A stretch of DNA of 64,000 nt from Prorocentrum cordatum (lineage: Eukaryota; Sar; Dinophyceae; Prorocentrales; Prorocentraceae). Position 1 is the first letter of the stretch. Each line of letters starts with the position of its first letter. Below the pieces are notes generated by a model. That model saw nothing but the letters and a program-made list of their open reading frames with translations, ran no database searches and had not been told where the DNA came from. Positions 20,943 to 31,666 of the stretch are shown piece by piece. A program made the translations under genes and the position numbers. The stretch covers positions 158,634 through 222,633 of the forward strand of contig CAUYUJ010017843.1 in NCBI GenBank assembly GCA_963575745.1, in the 5' to 3' direction.

Positions 20943-23900
20943 CAACAACAACAACAACAACAACAACAGCTGGCTGTGGACTTGTAGAGGTATCCTGGTC
21001 GCGGGGTGAAGCCCGCGCCACGCCCTATCGAGGCGCCCAGACAGCTTGCGCAGCCCCTTCTCCGACCTGCACGGAAGCTTCAGCGCCGCTCAGCGAGTAT
21101 GCGCAAAAAATCAGAAGCATCGGCGACAAACCTCGCGCGCAGATCCCTGACCACCAACTAGTGCACCTTCGTCAGCCACGGGGCAAGGGAGGAACTGCCA
21201 GATCGAATGAAGGACGGGGAGGAGCATGAGGAGAACACCCCACCCTGCCTTCCCGCCCTGCGCGCCTCCGCTGGTGCCTCTGGCGTATCCGCGAGCGGCT
21301 CAGCAGGAGCCTGGGCGAGAGGGGACAAACACACGCATCGGGGAGGCGGTCGGGTGAGGGAAAAAGAGGAGAAGACGGGGAAATAGAACCTGAAACTGTA
21401 AAGGCCGGCATGGTCCCCTGCGGGCGTCAGGCGAACAACAACACCTGTGGTACAGTACCAACTTCACACGGTTCCCATTGCGCTGCCGTCCCGCTGGACA
21501 GCCGGCTGGGGACGTGTAGAGGTATCCTGGTCGCGGGGTGAAGCCCGCGCCACGCCCTATCGAGGCGCCCAGACAGCTTGCGCAGCCCCTTCTCCGACCT
21601 GCACGGAAGCTTGAGCGCCGCTCAGCGAGGAGGCGCAAAAAGCATGCGCATCGGCGACAAAACTCGCGCGCAGATCCCTGACCACCAACTAGTGCTCCTC
21701 GCCTCGCGGGTACACATGTCAACAATCGTGCCACCCCCGTGCTCGTGGTCGAGGAACCAAGAGGAAGAGAAGGAGGACGGGCAGCAGCAACAGCAGGATC
21801 CCGAGGAGGAGGAGGCCCCCGCCCTGCTTTCCCGCCCTGCGCGCCTCCGCTGGTGCCTCGGGTGGCTCCAGCGTGTCCGCGGGAGGCGCAGCAGGAGCCT
21901 GCGCATCGGGCGGAGGGCAAACTGGGGAGGGGCTCGGATGATGGGTCACGGGGGGGTCGGTGCGGAAGGAGCAGGGAGGGAACGGTAGGAGCAGGGCCAA
22001 GAGGAGGACGAGGACGAGGAACGAGGAGTCGCAGCAGGGTCTTGAGGAGACAGGAAGCAGTCGAGGAGAGGGAGCAAGCGGAGAGGAGGCGAGGGAACAG
22101 GAGAGAGAGAGCAAGGGGGGCATGCCGTCAGCCAAGGGGCAAAGGAGGAGCTGCTGGATCAAACGAAGGACGAGGAAGGAAACTAACAGCGGCAGGATCA
22201 AGACGAAGAGCAGGATGAGGAGGACGCCCCCCGCCCTGCTTACCCGCCCAGACGCCACGTCCGGTGGTGCGACAGGGAAGGGGTTAGCTGGAAGGACAAA
22301 AAGACGAAGGACGCCCCCACCCTGCCTTCCTGCCCCGCGCGCCTCCGCTGGTGCACCTTCGTCAGCCACGGGGCAAGGGAGGAACTGCCAGATCGAATGA
22401 AGGACGGGGAGGAGCATGAGGAGAACACCCCACCCTGCCTTCCCGCCCTGCGCGCCTCCGCTGGTGCCTCTGGCGTATCCGCGGGCGGCTCAGCAGGAGC
22501 CTGGGCGAGAGGGGACAAACACACGCATCGGGGAGGCGGTCGGGTGAGGCAAAAAGAGGAGAAGACGGGGAAATCTCACCTGAAACTGTAAAGGCCGGCA
22601 TGGTCCCCTGCGGGCGTCAGGCGAACAACAACACCAGTGGTACAGTACCAGCTTCACACGGTTCCTATTGCGCTGCCGTCCCGCTGGACAGCCGGCTGTG
22701 GACTTGTAGAGGTATCCTGGTCGCGGGGTGAAGCCCGCGCCACGCCCTACTGAGGCGCCCAGACAGCTTGCGCAGTCCTTTCTCCGACCTGCACCGAAGC
22801 TTGAGCGCCGCTCAGCGAGTATGCGCAAAAAGCATGCGCATCGGCGACAAACCTCGCGCGCAGATCCCGGACCACCAACTAGTGCACCTTCGTCAGCCAC
22901 GGGGCAAGGGAGGAACTGCCAGATCAAATGGAGGACGAGGAAGAAAACCACCAGCAGCAGGGCCAAGACTAGGAGGAGCATGAGGAGAACGCCCCCGCCC
23001 TGCTTTCCCGCCCCGCGCGCCTCCGCTGGTGCCTCTGGCGGTTCTGGCGTATCCGCGGGCGGCTCAGCAGGAGCCTGGGCAGGAGGCGACAGGCACACGC
23101 ATCGGGGAGGCGGTCGGGTGAGGGAAAAAGAGGAGAAGACGGGGGAATATCACCTGAAACTGTAAAGGCCGGCATGGTCCCCTGCGGGCGTCAGGCGAAC
23201 AACAACACCAGTGGTACAGTACCAGCTTCACACGGTTCCCATTGCGCTGCCGTCCCGCTGGACAGCCGGCTGGGGACGTGTAGAGGTATCCTGGTCGCGG
23301 GGTGAAGCCCGCGCCACGCCCTATCGAGGCGCCCAGACAGCTTGCGCAGCCCCTTCTCCGACCTGCACGGAAGCTCGAGCGCCGCTCAGCGAGGAGGCGC
23401 AAAAAGCATGCGCATCGGCGACAAAACTCGCGCGCAGATCCCTGACCACCAACTAGTGCTCCTCGCCTCGCGGGTACACATGTCAACAATCGTGCCACCC
23501 CCGTGCTCGTGGTCGAGGAACCAAGAGGAAGAGAAGGAGGACGGGCAGCAGCAACAGCAGGATCCCGAGGAGGAGGAGGCCCCCGCCCTGCTTTCCCGCC
23601 CTGCGCGCCTCCGCTGGTGCCTCGGGTGGCTCCAGCGTGTCCGCGGGAGGCGCAGCAGGAGCCTGCGCATCGGGCGGAGGGCAAACTGGGGAGGGGCTCG
23701 GATGATGGGTCACGGGGGGGTCGGTGCGGAAGGAGCAGGGAGGGCACGGTAGGAGCAGGGCCAAGAGGAGGACGAGGACGAGGAACGAGGAGTCGCAGCA
23801 GGGTCTTGAGGAGACAGGAAGCAGTCGAGGAGAGGGAGCAAGCGGAGAGGAGGCGAGGGAACAGAAAAGAGAGAGAGCAAGGGGGGCATGCCGTCAGCCA

Positions 23901-25327
23901 AGGGGCAAAGGAGGAGCTGCTGGGTCAAACGAAGGACGAGGAAGGAAACTATCAGCGGCAGGATCAAGACGAAGAGCAGGATGAGGAGGACGCCCCCCGC
24001 CCTGCTTTCCCGCCCAGACGCCACGTCCAGTGGTGCGACAGGGAAGGGCTTAGCTGGAAGGACAAAAAGACGAAGGACGCCCCCACCCTGCCTTCCCGCC
24101 CTGCGCGCCTCCGCTGGTGCCTCTGGCGGCTCTGGCGTATCCGCGGGCGGCTCAGCAGGAACCTGGGCAGGAGGCGACAGGCACACGCATCGGGGAGGCC
24201 GTCGGGTGAGGGAACAAAAAGAGAAAACAGGGAATCTAACCTGAAACTGTATACGCCAGTATGGTCCTCCGCGGGCGTCAGTCGAACAACAACACCAAAG
24301 GCACAATACCAGCTTCACACGGTTCCCATTGCGCTGCCGTCCCGCTGGACAGCAAGGGGGGCATGCCGTCAGCCAAGGGGCAAAGGAGGAGCTGCCGGAC
24401 CAAACGAAGGACGAGGAAGGAAACTATCAGCGGCAGGATCAAGATGAGGAGGAGGATGAGGAGGACGCCCCCCGCCCTGCTTTCCCGCCCAGACGCCACC
24501 TCTGGTGGTGCGACAGGGAAGGGCTTAGCTGGAAGGACAAGAAGACGAAGGACGCCCCCACCCTGCCTTCCCGCCCTGCGCGCCTCCGCTGGTGCCTCTG
24601 GCGGCTCTGGCGTATCCGCGAGCGGCTCAGCAGGAACCTGGGCAGGAGGCGACAGGCACACGCATCGGGGAGGCCGTCGGGTGAGGGAAAAAGAGGAGAA
24701 GACGGGGAAATATAACCTGAAACTGTAAAGGCCGGCATGGTCCCCTGCGGGCGTCAGGCGAACAACAACACCAGTGGTACAGTACCAGCTTCACACGGTT
24801 CCCATTGCGCTGCCGTCCCGCTGGACAGGCGGCTGGGGACTTGTAGAGGTATCCTGGTCGCGGGGTGAAGCCCGCGCCACGCCCTACCGAGGCGCCCAGA
24901 CAGCTTGCGCAGCCCCTTCTCCGACCTGCACGGAAGCTTGAGCACCGCTCAGCGAGTACGCGCAAAAAGCATGCGCATCGGCGACAAAACTCGCGCGCAG
25001 ATCCCCGACCACCAACAAGTGCACCTCGCCTCGCAGGTACACATGTCAACAATCGTGCCGCCCCCGTGCTCGTGGTCGAGGAACCAAGAGGAAGGAGGAC
25101 GGGCAGCAGCAACAGCAGGATCCCGAGGAGGAGGCCCCCGCCCTGCATGCCTTCCCGCCCTGCGCGCCTCCGCTGGTGCCTCGGGTGGCTCCAGCGTGTC
25201 CGCGGGAGGCGCAGCAGGAGCCTGCGCATCGGGCGGAGGGCAAACTGGGGAGGGGCTCGGATGATGGGTCACGGGGGGGCCGGTGCGGAAGGAGCAGGGA
25301 GGGCGCGGTAGGAGCAGGGCCAAGAGG
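20943..25327. repeat. Long-unit tandem array T, block 2
   Basis: Y anchors (GTAGAGGTATCCTGGTCG) at 20983, 21515, 22705, 23280 and 24843; X starts at about 21716, 23480 and 25044; Z at 22117, 23880 and 24357. A junction at about 24352 joins the middle of Y (GCTGGACAGC) directly to Z, a deletion. An (AAC)n tract (20943-20969) joins at the left edge. The array stops at the LINE 3' end and resumes at 31651. Confidence 0.85.
25312..25327. repeat. LINE target-site duplication, 3' side
   Basis: GAGCAGGGCCAAGAGG, identical over 16 bases to 31651-31666. The same sequence occurs uninterrupted in other array T units (for example near 23755). Confidence 0.92.
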
Positions 25328-25403
25328 GAACTGGGAACTGGTGACGAGAAAGCGTCTGCTCACAGACACCACACTACGGAAGGTGAAAGCCCCAGACGAT
25401 CAG
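25328..25403 (-). other. LINE 3' UTR and terminal short repeat
   Basis: Runs from the ORF2 stop to the target duplication. It contains a small hairpin (GTCTGTGAGCAGAC) and ends in two CCAGTTC copies (plus strand GGAACTGGGAACTGG). Terminal short repeats in place of poly(A) are known in several LINE clades and may position reverse transcription. Confidence 0.7.
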
Positions 25404-26319
25404 TCACCCAGCGAGGGGCTGCCCAGTCTTGGGGTGCTTGCCACGTTGCAAAGCACTGAGGACTGACCTCCTGCTCTTGGGCAAGTTCTTGGGGTCAGGG
25501 CAGGGGGAGCTGAAGGCCTTCCCCACCCTGACGGACCCGTAGGCCCCGCACCGCCGACACCAGACGACCGTGCCCGTGGCGGTAACGTCGTGTCCCCCAG
25601 GCGCGTGACCCCAATCCGCCACCGCAGGCTCCACAGAGCCCGCAGCACACCCCAAGGGGGCCCCAGCCCCGCCCTCGCGGGCAGGCACAGGCCCCACGCG
25701 CGCAGCCTCCTCAGAAGCCGAAAACGCCGAGCCCCCATACCCAGCGCCAGCGAAAGCCCCAGCCAAGCCCCCAGCCCCAGCAGGCCCAAGCCTCGCAGCA
25801 GCAGGAGCGGGCCCAGCCGAGGCCACAACCACACGGGCACCCCCAGGGCCACTAGGCGCCCCCCCCCACAGACCCCCAGCGGGCGGTCGGCGGCCTCACA
25901 GGGGCCCCGGCAGCAGCCTCGATCAGATTTGCCTGCACGCGAGAAATCGCAGAAGGCACGCACCGACGATCCGTGCCTCCCGTCAGCTGCCTGCGCGCCT
26001 CAGCGGTTGTCGCCGTTCGGCGGCAGCGACGGCGCATGAGCTTCCATCGAATTTCGATGAGGTCATGCTCGTGTATTAGCAGCACCATTCTGGCTCCATC
26101 TGCCTTGGGCGCTCTGCTCGGGGCGGCCGACAGGACTGCCTTCTCAGTCCACAGCTCGAGCTGACAGCTTCTCTGGACCGCCCACGACAGATACTTGGCA
26201 TACTGAGCCGCCTCGGCCATCGAGGCCTTATAGAACCTAGCATGGGCCCCAGGGAGTTTGACCGAGAGGGCTCCCAGCTTAGCGAAAAAATCGGCCCAGT
26301 CATCCCCCACGACCCAGAG
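25404..26319 (-). pseudogene. LINE ORF2, end of RNase H and C-terminal zinc finger (after the stop)
   Basis: Directly after the in-frame TAA the same frame continues LWVVGDDWADFFAKLGALS, the last RNase H motif (usually GNxxAD), then a helical tail. Near 25859-25867, a run of nine C, the reading shifts. The new frame gives an Ala/Gly linker and HDVTATGTVVWCRRCGAYGS...PCPDP...LQRGKHPKTGQPL, with a stop at 25404-25406. This CxxCGAY...C...G.HP..G.PL tail is a recurring C-terminus of dinoflagellate LINE ORF2 proteins (from memory of the family). The shift is either decay or a homopolymer sequencing error. Confidence 0.82.
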
Positions 26320-28583
26320 TTAAGGAGGAGGCGGAGGGTCCTCGGGGGCGGGGAAGAGAACCTCATCCTCGGTCCTGTGGGAAGGGACCCATGCGAAGGC
26401 AGGCGGCGTTCTTTTCAGCGCCACCAGCTTGCGCCGCACTGCAGGGTATGCACGGCTAGCATCAGTCAGGGCCTCAGTCTCTCCCTGACCCCAAAGATGG
26501 CCTTCCTGCACACATTCCAATAGGTCGGAGATCACACACTGGACCGACGGCATGTGCTGTAGGGCCTTGAGGCCCGCCACGCGCTCTGCACGGCCCACTG
26601 TCTGCTGCGCGCCTGCGAGCCCACCATACAGCGCACGAGTGGGGGCTCCATTGGCGTTGAGCATGACAGCGGACCACCCGCACCGACGGAGCTCAGGATA
26701 CTCGTTGTGGTATCCCGAGCCATCAGTGAAAACACAACCACCCCACTGCTCAGGATCCGACTCCCAATCTCCCCAGAAAAAGCAGGGCGGCGACTCAGGC
26801 GGCGGCGGCACTTCAATTTTGGGCCACCTGGGAATCCCGACAGAGAGGGCAAAAGAGTCAACATCCTGACGGCCCTCTCCAAGCGGCCCATGCTCCAACA
26901 TGGCGTCGCGAGCTGAGGCCAGCTTGGGATCGAGACCACAATCCTCCTCATCGTCCAAAAGGCGCTGCGTCAGCGCTGGGCACTCAACAAAACAATGGCC
27001 CAGCGTCTCAACCTCGTGCTGGCACGCTCGACACTTTTGATCATCACACATGCCTTTGCGATACAACTTAGCATTTGGCCAAAGAGAGCCAGACCAGAGG
27101 CTGCGCAGAGCTCCGGCCCCCCCTGCCCCAGTCACCGTAACCCCCCTCCCGCCCGCGCGCGCTCGCAGGCCTCGCGGCCATAGAGGCACGGCCGCGTCAT
27201 GGTGAGAGGCAATCTGGCGCATCTGCCACCGCTGAACACCCTGCCTCAGGAGGTCGCGAAAAAAGCGAGGCGACGTGGCAAGAAGCGAAATCACTGGCCC
27301 CACACCAGGCTGAATCAGCACCGACGACAACATCGCCCAGCCAATCCGCTTGAGCGACAGGACGGCCACTTTGAGCGGCCCACGTGCCGAGGCCCACGTC
27401 AGCTTGTCCTCGCCCGCCTCGACCCTGTCCAGCGTCACCCTCCAGGCCTTCTCTAGCGCACTCATGGACACCGCATGCCTCCACACGACCGCAGCGTAGT
27501 GCATGAGCGGCTCAACAGTTGCCGCGAAGACTGGGTCGTGCCACGGGTTCCTCTCGCTGGCCAGGTAGAGCGTGTTGCTTCCACCTCGGCCCTTGGCTCC
27601 AGCGAGTCGGGCCGCCTCCGAGCGCAGCGCGACCAGCTCGGAGGGGGACGCGCCACTCACCGCGGCCCCGTGGGCGGCAGCAGGCAGCAGGCCCGTCTGC
27701 CACAGGCGCGCCGCACGCCCTCCAGCAGCACGTCGTAGTTTCTCCGCGCGCCTCAGCCGCGGCCTCACGTTCTTGAGCCTGGCCTTGACGACTCTCCTGC
27801 AGGCCCTGGTCCCGTTCAGGTCGTGGCCCAGGTTCCTCATGTGCGGCTGCGATCCCATCCTGAGCTGCCTGGCATACTGCGCCGCTGCATCACGACTCCG
27901 CCTGGACGTCGCCACGTAGCCCGACTTGAGCTCCTGCAGCACGAGGCCAACATCCCCGGCATCGTGCTTGAAACGCTTGACGGCTTGCCACAGTACTCGC
28001 ACACCTCTCAGGTCCGTGCCGATCCACTGCGCCGAGGTGTCGTTGGCGAGCGTGCGCGGGACCACGTCATACGTCGCGAGCCGCTTCAACGCCCGCGCCG
28101 TCGCCACCACCAGCACCGCCATCGAGTGGGAGCAGCCCGCCAGGATGCCCTGGTGCGCCGTGAAACTCTTCGACGTCGAGCCGAACGCCTTGATGCGCCT
28201 CGGCAGATGGTGGTACTTGAGGATGGCCCACATGAGACGGAGCGGAACCCCCATGGCCCGAGCCTCCTCCAGCAGCCTGCCTCGGATCAGGCTGCCAAAC
28301 GCCTTCCACGCATCCAGGAGCACCGTGACGCTGTGCCCTCCATTGATGGTCATGATCTCAGCCGTAAGGTTGCGATGGAACGCTGCAGCGGTCGAGGTCT
28401 TGCCAGCCCCACCAGTGCCCCAGAGATTTGGCACGTCCGCCTGGTCGAGCCAGGCGCGTGGAATCGTCGAGCGCGCCTTCGCCCACAGACGGAGGAAGGA
28501 GCTCACAAGGGCAATCAGCCTGCATCCCCCGCTCGCCTTGGGCAGGCGCACCAGCACTGTGTACACCCTGTCCGTCGGCCACG
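26320..28583 (-). pseudogene. LINE ORF2, reverse transcriptase and RNase H part
   Basis: RNA-directed DNA polymerase plus RNase H. Numbering within the 798-codon open frame (28716 to 26320): RT fingers RLPKASGGCRLIAL (57-70); motif A LLDAWKAF with D135; motif B QGILAGCSHS (189-198); motif C LANDTS (223-228), where the usual xxDD pair reads N225-D226. A C/H knuckle follows (C557, C562, C565, H574, C579), then RNase H: D665 in FTDGSG, E711 in GRAERVAGLKAL, D731 in VISDLLECV, and WVPSH (776-780). A TAA (26320-26322) stops the frame after PEDPPPPP, just before the last RNase H motif. The first roughly 45 codons are out-of-register reading of the endonuclease-RT linker. Asn at 225 should abolish polymerase activity. 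Confidence 0.9.
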
Positions 28584-30271
28584 CCCCCCAGCTTTTCACA
28601 CTGACTGAAGAGCGCTGACAGCACGTAAAGGCCGATGTCGCTGAGATGCCAGAGGGCCCGCGGGGCGATGCCCGACTGGCCCACCGCAGTGAGCTCCTTG
28701 AAACACCGCGCTGCACGTCGAAGGTGACCGATGCTCATCCGCGGAAGCTCGGCCCAATCCTCGAAATCAGGTGGCTTCTCCAGGGCGCCCTGCTCATGGA
28801 CTGTCCACGCCTCCTTCCAACCGTCGAGCTCGCGGTCAGCCATCTGGCGCGGGCTGGCCTTCGCGGTGGCCCCGCGGACCTCAGCCTCAGGGGGTAGCCT
28901 CGTGAAGCGGTGCGCAGCACTCGCACCGCCTGTGAGGCTCCTGGCTGCCCACGCACGCCATTCCTTCCCACGCCCCCCATTGTAGCGCCTGGTGCACCTA
29001 TCGGCCTCCGCCACGACCCTCTCGACCTTGGCGGCCCATGTCCCCTTGCTCATCTGGGCCACGCCGCCCGAGAACCACTGCGCGACGTCCTCAGAGAGCT
29101 GGCCAAGCACACGCTGCGACTTCGCCACGTTGCCGTAGTAACGGTGAGTCTCGAGGACGAGGTCAACTGCCCGCTCGACGCGGTCGTCCAGGTCGCACGC
29201 CAGCAGCTTGACCAAGCGCGAGCGGGCTGCATCCAGATGCCGAGCCCACCTCGCCGCCACCATGTGGGCGCTGACCTTCGGGTCGTACAGCTTCCTCCGT
29301 CGCGGCGGCTGCCGCGTCGGCTGGGCCAGCTTGAAGACAGGCTCGCCCGCCCTGCCCGTGCGCTGCCGCCTCTCAGCCCCCACGAGATACCAGCGGCTGC
29401 AGAGCTCGGCCTCCGCCATGCTGACGACTGCGCCCCACGCCCGCGCCAGGCGCCCAAGCTCCTCCGCCGCGAGGACGTGCTGCAGCGCCGCCCGCCACCC
29501 TCGGTCATGAGGGAAGGGCGCCGCGCCCACAGGCGGCACCGCAGCGAACCCCCGCGGTTCGACGGCGACCCTGACAGAGGACTCGCGGTCGACCGTGGCC
29601 AGGTTCACGTGCGCGGGGACGTGCGGGTGCAGCGCCGCATCCGTCGTGACCCAAGCCTCGCCTAGCCTCGGGTCCAGGTTCGGCGCCGCGATGAGGTAGT
29701 GCAGGCATGGGCCCTCCACCGACTGCCAGCGCGTCGGCCCTGTCGGGGCGATCGGGATGCCCCGCACCTGCTCGAGCCATGGCCCCTTCAACTCGCCCAG
29801 CTCCATGTTCCCGTCGCCCATGGCCACCCAGTCCAGCCCGCGTGCGTTGAGCACCCTGAGGTAGCGCTGCAGCTCGTGGACCGTATCTGAGTTGCCGTCG
29901 CCCGTGCCTACGGAGTGCCTCAAGTAGGCCACGACGACGATGAGCCCTCCCTTTGCGCCCCAGTGCGCGTGGCCCGCCAACACGCGCGCCTCCTCCAGAA
30001 CGTGGGCCGGCATGAAGGGCGGCGCCGTCACGGGGATGACGTTGCGCGTGAGGAGCGCGACGCCACCCGAGACATCCAGTGGGCCACTGCCTGTGGCCAT
30101 GCCTGGGGCCCACAGACCATGGAATCCCAAGTCCTTCACCTGGCCTTGCAAGGGGCCCAACCTGTCGCCCAAGACACGATGCTCCTGCACGCCGAAGATG
30201 CCACCCTTCGGGTCGCCAGCGAGGTACTCGGTCAGCCCTCTCGCACATGAAACGTTGACCGTGGTCAACAC
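28584..30271 (-). pseudogene. LINE ORF2, endonuclease domain and linker
   Basis: APE-like endonuclease that nicks target DNA for target-primed reverse transcription. Visible motifs: N6 in TVNVSC, E30 in GVQEHR, GGVALLTR (69-76), VVVAYLRHS (112-120), GDGN with D153/N155 (152-155), and PHVPAHV with H217. The Asp usual before the next Tyr (IDY) is His (H191, LHYLI). A long Arg/Trp-rich linker follows. Homology runs out in a C6 run (28584-28589), where the frame must change by one base to enter the RT domain; the open frame continues artefactually to 28358. ORF2 starts 106 bases after the ORF1 stop. The upstream part is intact. One extra base in a homopolymer could be real decay or an assembly error. 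Confidence 0.88.
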
Positions 30272-30377
30272 GCCTTTGACAGCATCCGAACTGCCACCGT
30301 GCTTTGTATTACCAGAAACTCACATCATCATACTGAACAAGGTACTCCAGAAAACACCAAAGCTCGGCCCCCGACGC

Positions 30378-31490
30378 CTAGTAGGCACGATAGGCCCACG
30401 CACTGGCCGCTGCCGCGATCTGGTGCGCCTTTGCCCTGATCTCCGCCTCCTCTGTGGGGACCTTGAACCCTGCGGCCTCGATGCTGTCGCGCAGCTGCTC
30501 GAGTGGCGCCTTGTCGGCCACCGTGCGCAGCCTCTTGACGTCGGGCGGTGCCGCCGCCACGCCACCAGGATCCAGGTCGCCAGCAGGACGCACACGCGTC
30601 GCAGCCCTGGGGCCGAACGACGACGCGAACTTGGGGTGGGCCAGGAACTTCTCAGTGACCTCGCCCGACGCCCCCAACTCCTTGAGCAGGTCGGCCAGGA
30701 CGTCGAGGTTTGGCGCCCCACCTGGGGCCCCTTCGGACTCCTTCGCATCTGGTGGCCTGGGCACCTGGGCACTGAGCGCCCGCAACTGCTCCTCCAGCTC
30801 GCCCTCATCACCACGCAGCTTGCTGCCCGTCTCGCGCTCGGCCTCCAGCGCAGCCTGCGCCTTGGTGACTGCCTCCTGCGCCTTGGCCACCGCCGCGTCC
30901 TGCTTGCTGATGGCGTCCTGCTTGGACTTGAGCTTCTTCTGGAGAATGAGCAGCTGCGCGACCACGGGCTTCTTGGCACGCACCTGCTCGGCCAAGACCT
31001 GCCGCTGGGCCGCGATCCTCTCGATCGTGTCGAGGATGTCTTTCCCTGGGTCGGAGAGACTACGCAGCACACGTAGCTGGCCATCAAGATGTTCGATTTT
31101 GCGTTGCTCGTCGCCTCCCTCTGCGCTCTCCTCAGCCTCAGCGCCGCTGGGCGCCTCCGCCGCAGGGCCCTTCTTGCCCTCCGCCCGCAACGTCTTGAGC
31201 TCCTCACGCAGCCTGGTGACCTCCCGCTGCAAGGCGAAGTGCTGCCCAGCGGCGCCTGCACCCCCACCAGCACCGGTGGTGCCACTGTGGCCACGGCGCA
31301 GCCCCTCCTCCCCTCGGACGTGGCCCAGGAAGGTGCGGTCCTTGGCGCCGCCGCAGAAGTGACATAGCTGCTTGGAACCGAACGTGATGCATGGCATCCC
31401 GATCTTGGGCCCGCGCTCATACTTGCAGAAACGGCAGTACCAGTCAGGCTTGCCCTCGCCGCCACCACCGCCGCGGCCTCCAGGCGCCAT
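30378..31490 (-). CDS. LINE ORF1 nucleoprotein (zinc finger plus coiled coil), intact
   Basis: 370 codons starting at the ATG at 31490 (MAPGGRGGGG); the open frame extends 27 codons upstream without another ATG. A Gly-rich leader is followed by a cysteine cluster WYCRFC (C19, C22), C34 and CHFC (C43, C46), an N-terminal zinc finger resembling W-C-x2-C types. A long coiled coil (about residues 80-245, Leu/Ala/Glu/Gln/Lys heptads) and a Pro-rich spacer follow. The conserved tail LRDSIEAAGFKVPTEEAEI is shared with the remnant at 46-861. By family the protein binds element RNA and packages it. The ATG lies 138 bases past the spliced leader; an out-of-frame ATG directly after the leader (31627) opens a 435-codon frame that I regard as an overlap artefact. 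Confidence 0.88.
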   Translation of the reverse strand: MAPGGRGGGGGEGKPDWYCRFCKYERGPKIGMPCITFGSKQLCHFCGGAKDRTFLGHVRGEEGLRRGHSGTTGAGGGAGAAGQHFALQREVTRLREELKTLRAEGKKGPAAEAPSGAEAEESAEGGDEQRKIEHLDGQLRVLRSLSDPGKDILDTIERIAAQRQVLAEQVRAKKPVVAQLLILQKKLKSKQDAISKQDAAVAKAQEAVTKAQAALEAERETGSKLRGDEGELEEQLRALSAQVPRPPDAKESEGAPGGAPNLDVLADLLKELGASGEVTEKFLAHPKFASSFGPRAATRVRPAGDLDPGGVAAAPPDVKRLRTVADKAPLEQLRDSIEAAGFKVPTEEAEIRAKAHQIAAAASAWAYRAY

Positions 31491-31627
31491 GGTCCCTCGC
31501 CTACTCTGGAGAGCAACGAGGCCAGCCACAGGGCTAGGAGAGGCGGAAGCAAAACTGTCGGGCAGAAACACCCTGGCACTGGCCGCGGACTAGCGGTATC
31601 CACGTGTTCCCCTGTGGAACAAAGCAT

Positions 31628-31649
31628 CTTGAGCCAAAATGGCTACGGA
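31628..31649 (-). promoter_or_regulatory. Dinoflagellate spliced leader (DinoSL) at the LINE 5' terminus
   Basis: The minus strand matches all 22 positions of the DinoSL consensus DCCGUAGCC...GGCUCAAG, with D = U. In dinoflagellates this 22-nt leader is added to nuclear mRNAs by trans-splicing and is not normally encoded next to the genes. One extra base (31650) separates it from the target duplication. Immediately upstream, in LINE sense, array T supplies a pyrimidine-rich tract (CCTCGTCCTCTTGGCC), which could serve as a splice-acceptor tract. Confidence 0.95.
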
Positions 31650-31650
31650 A

Positions 31651-31666
31651 GAGCAGGGCCAAGAGG
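31651..31666. repeat. LINE target-site duplication, 5' side
   Basis: GAGCAGGGCCAAGAGG, 16/16 identical to 25312-25327. Confidence 0.92.

Larger units (their letters stand above)
25328..31650 (-). mobile_element. Full-length LINE retrotransposon with a spliced-leader 5' end
   Basis: A 6.3-kb non-LTR element on the minus strand bounded by 16-bp identical target duplications inside array T. Sense-strand order: spliced leader (31628-31649), short 5' UTR, ORF1 (zinc finger plus coiled coil), 106-bp spacer, ORF2 (apurinic-type endonuclease, reverse transcriptase, zinc finger, RNase H, C-terminal zinc finger), and a 76-base 3' UTR ending in a short CCAGTTC repeat rather than poly(A). RNase H plus an APE-type endonuclease points to the I/Tad-like part of the LINE tree. 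ORF2 is broken by an extra base, a stop and a second shift, and carries a changed RT catalytic Asp. Confidence 0.95.

Noticed and set aside
28380-28422. Walker-A-like GGAGKTS in the LINE RT frame
   Set aside because: It lies between RT fingers and motif A at a position normally variable, with no Walker B or other ATPase context.
30320-31627. 435-codon Arg/Ser-rich frame as an independent gene
   Set aside because: It overlaps intact ORF1 in another frame with no domains; kept only as a finding about the first ATG.
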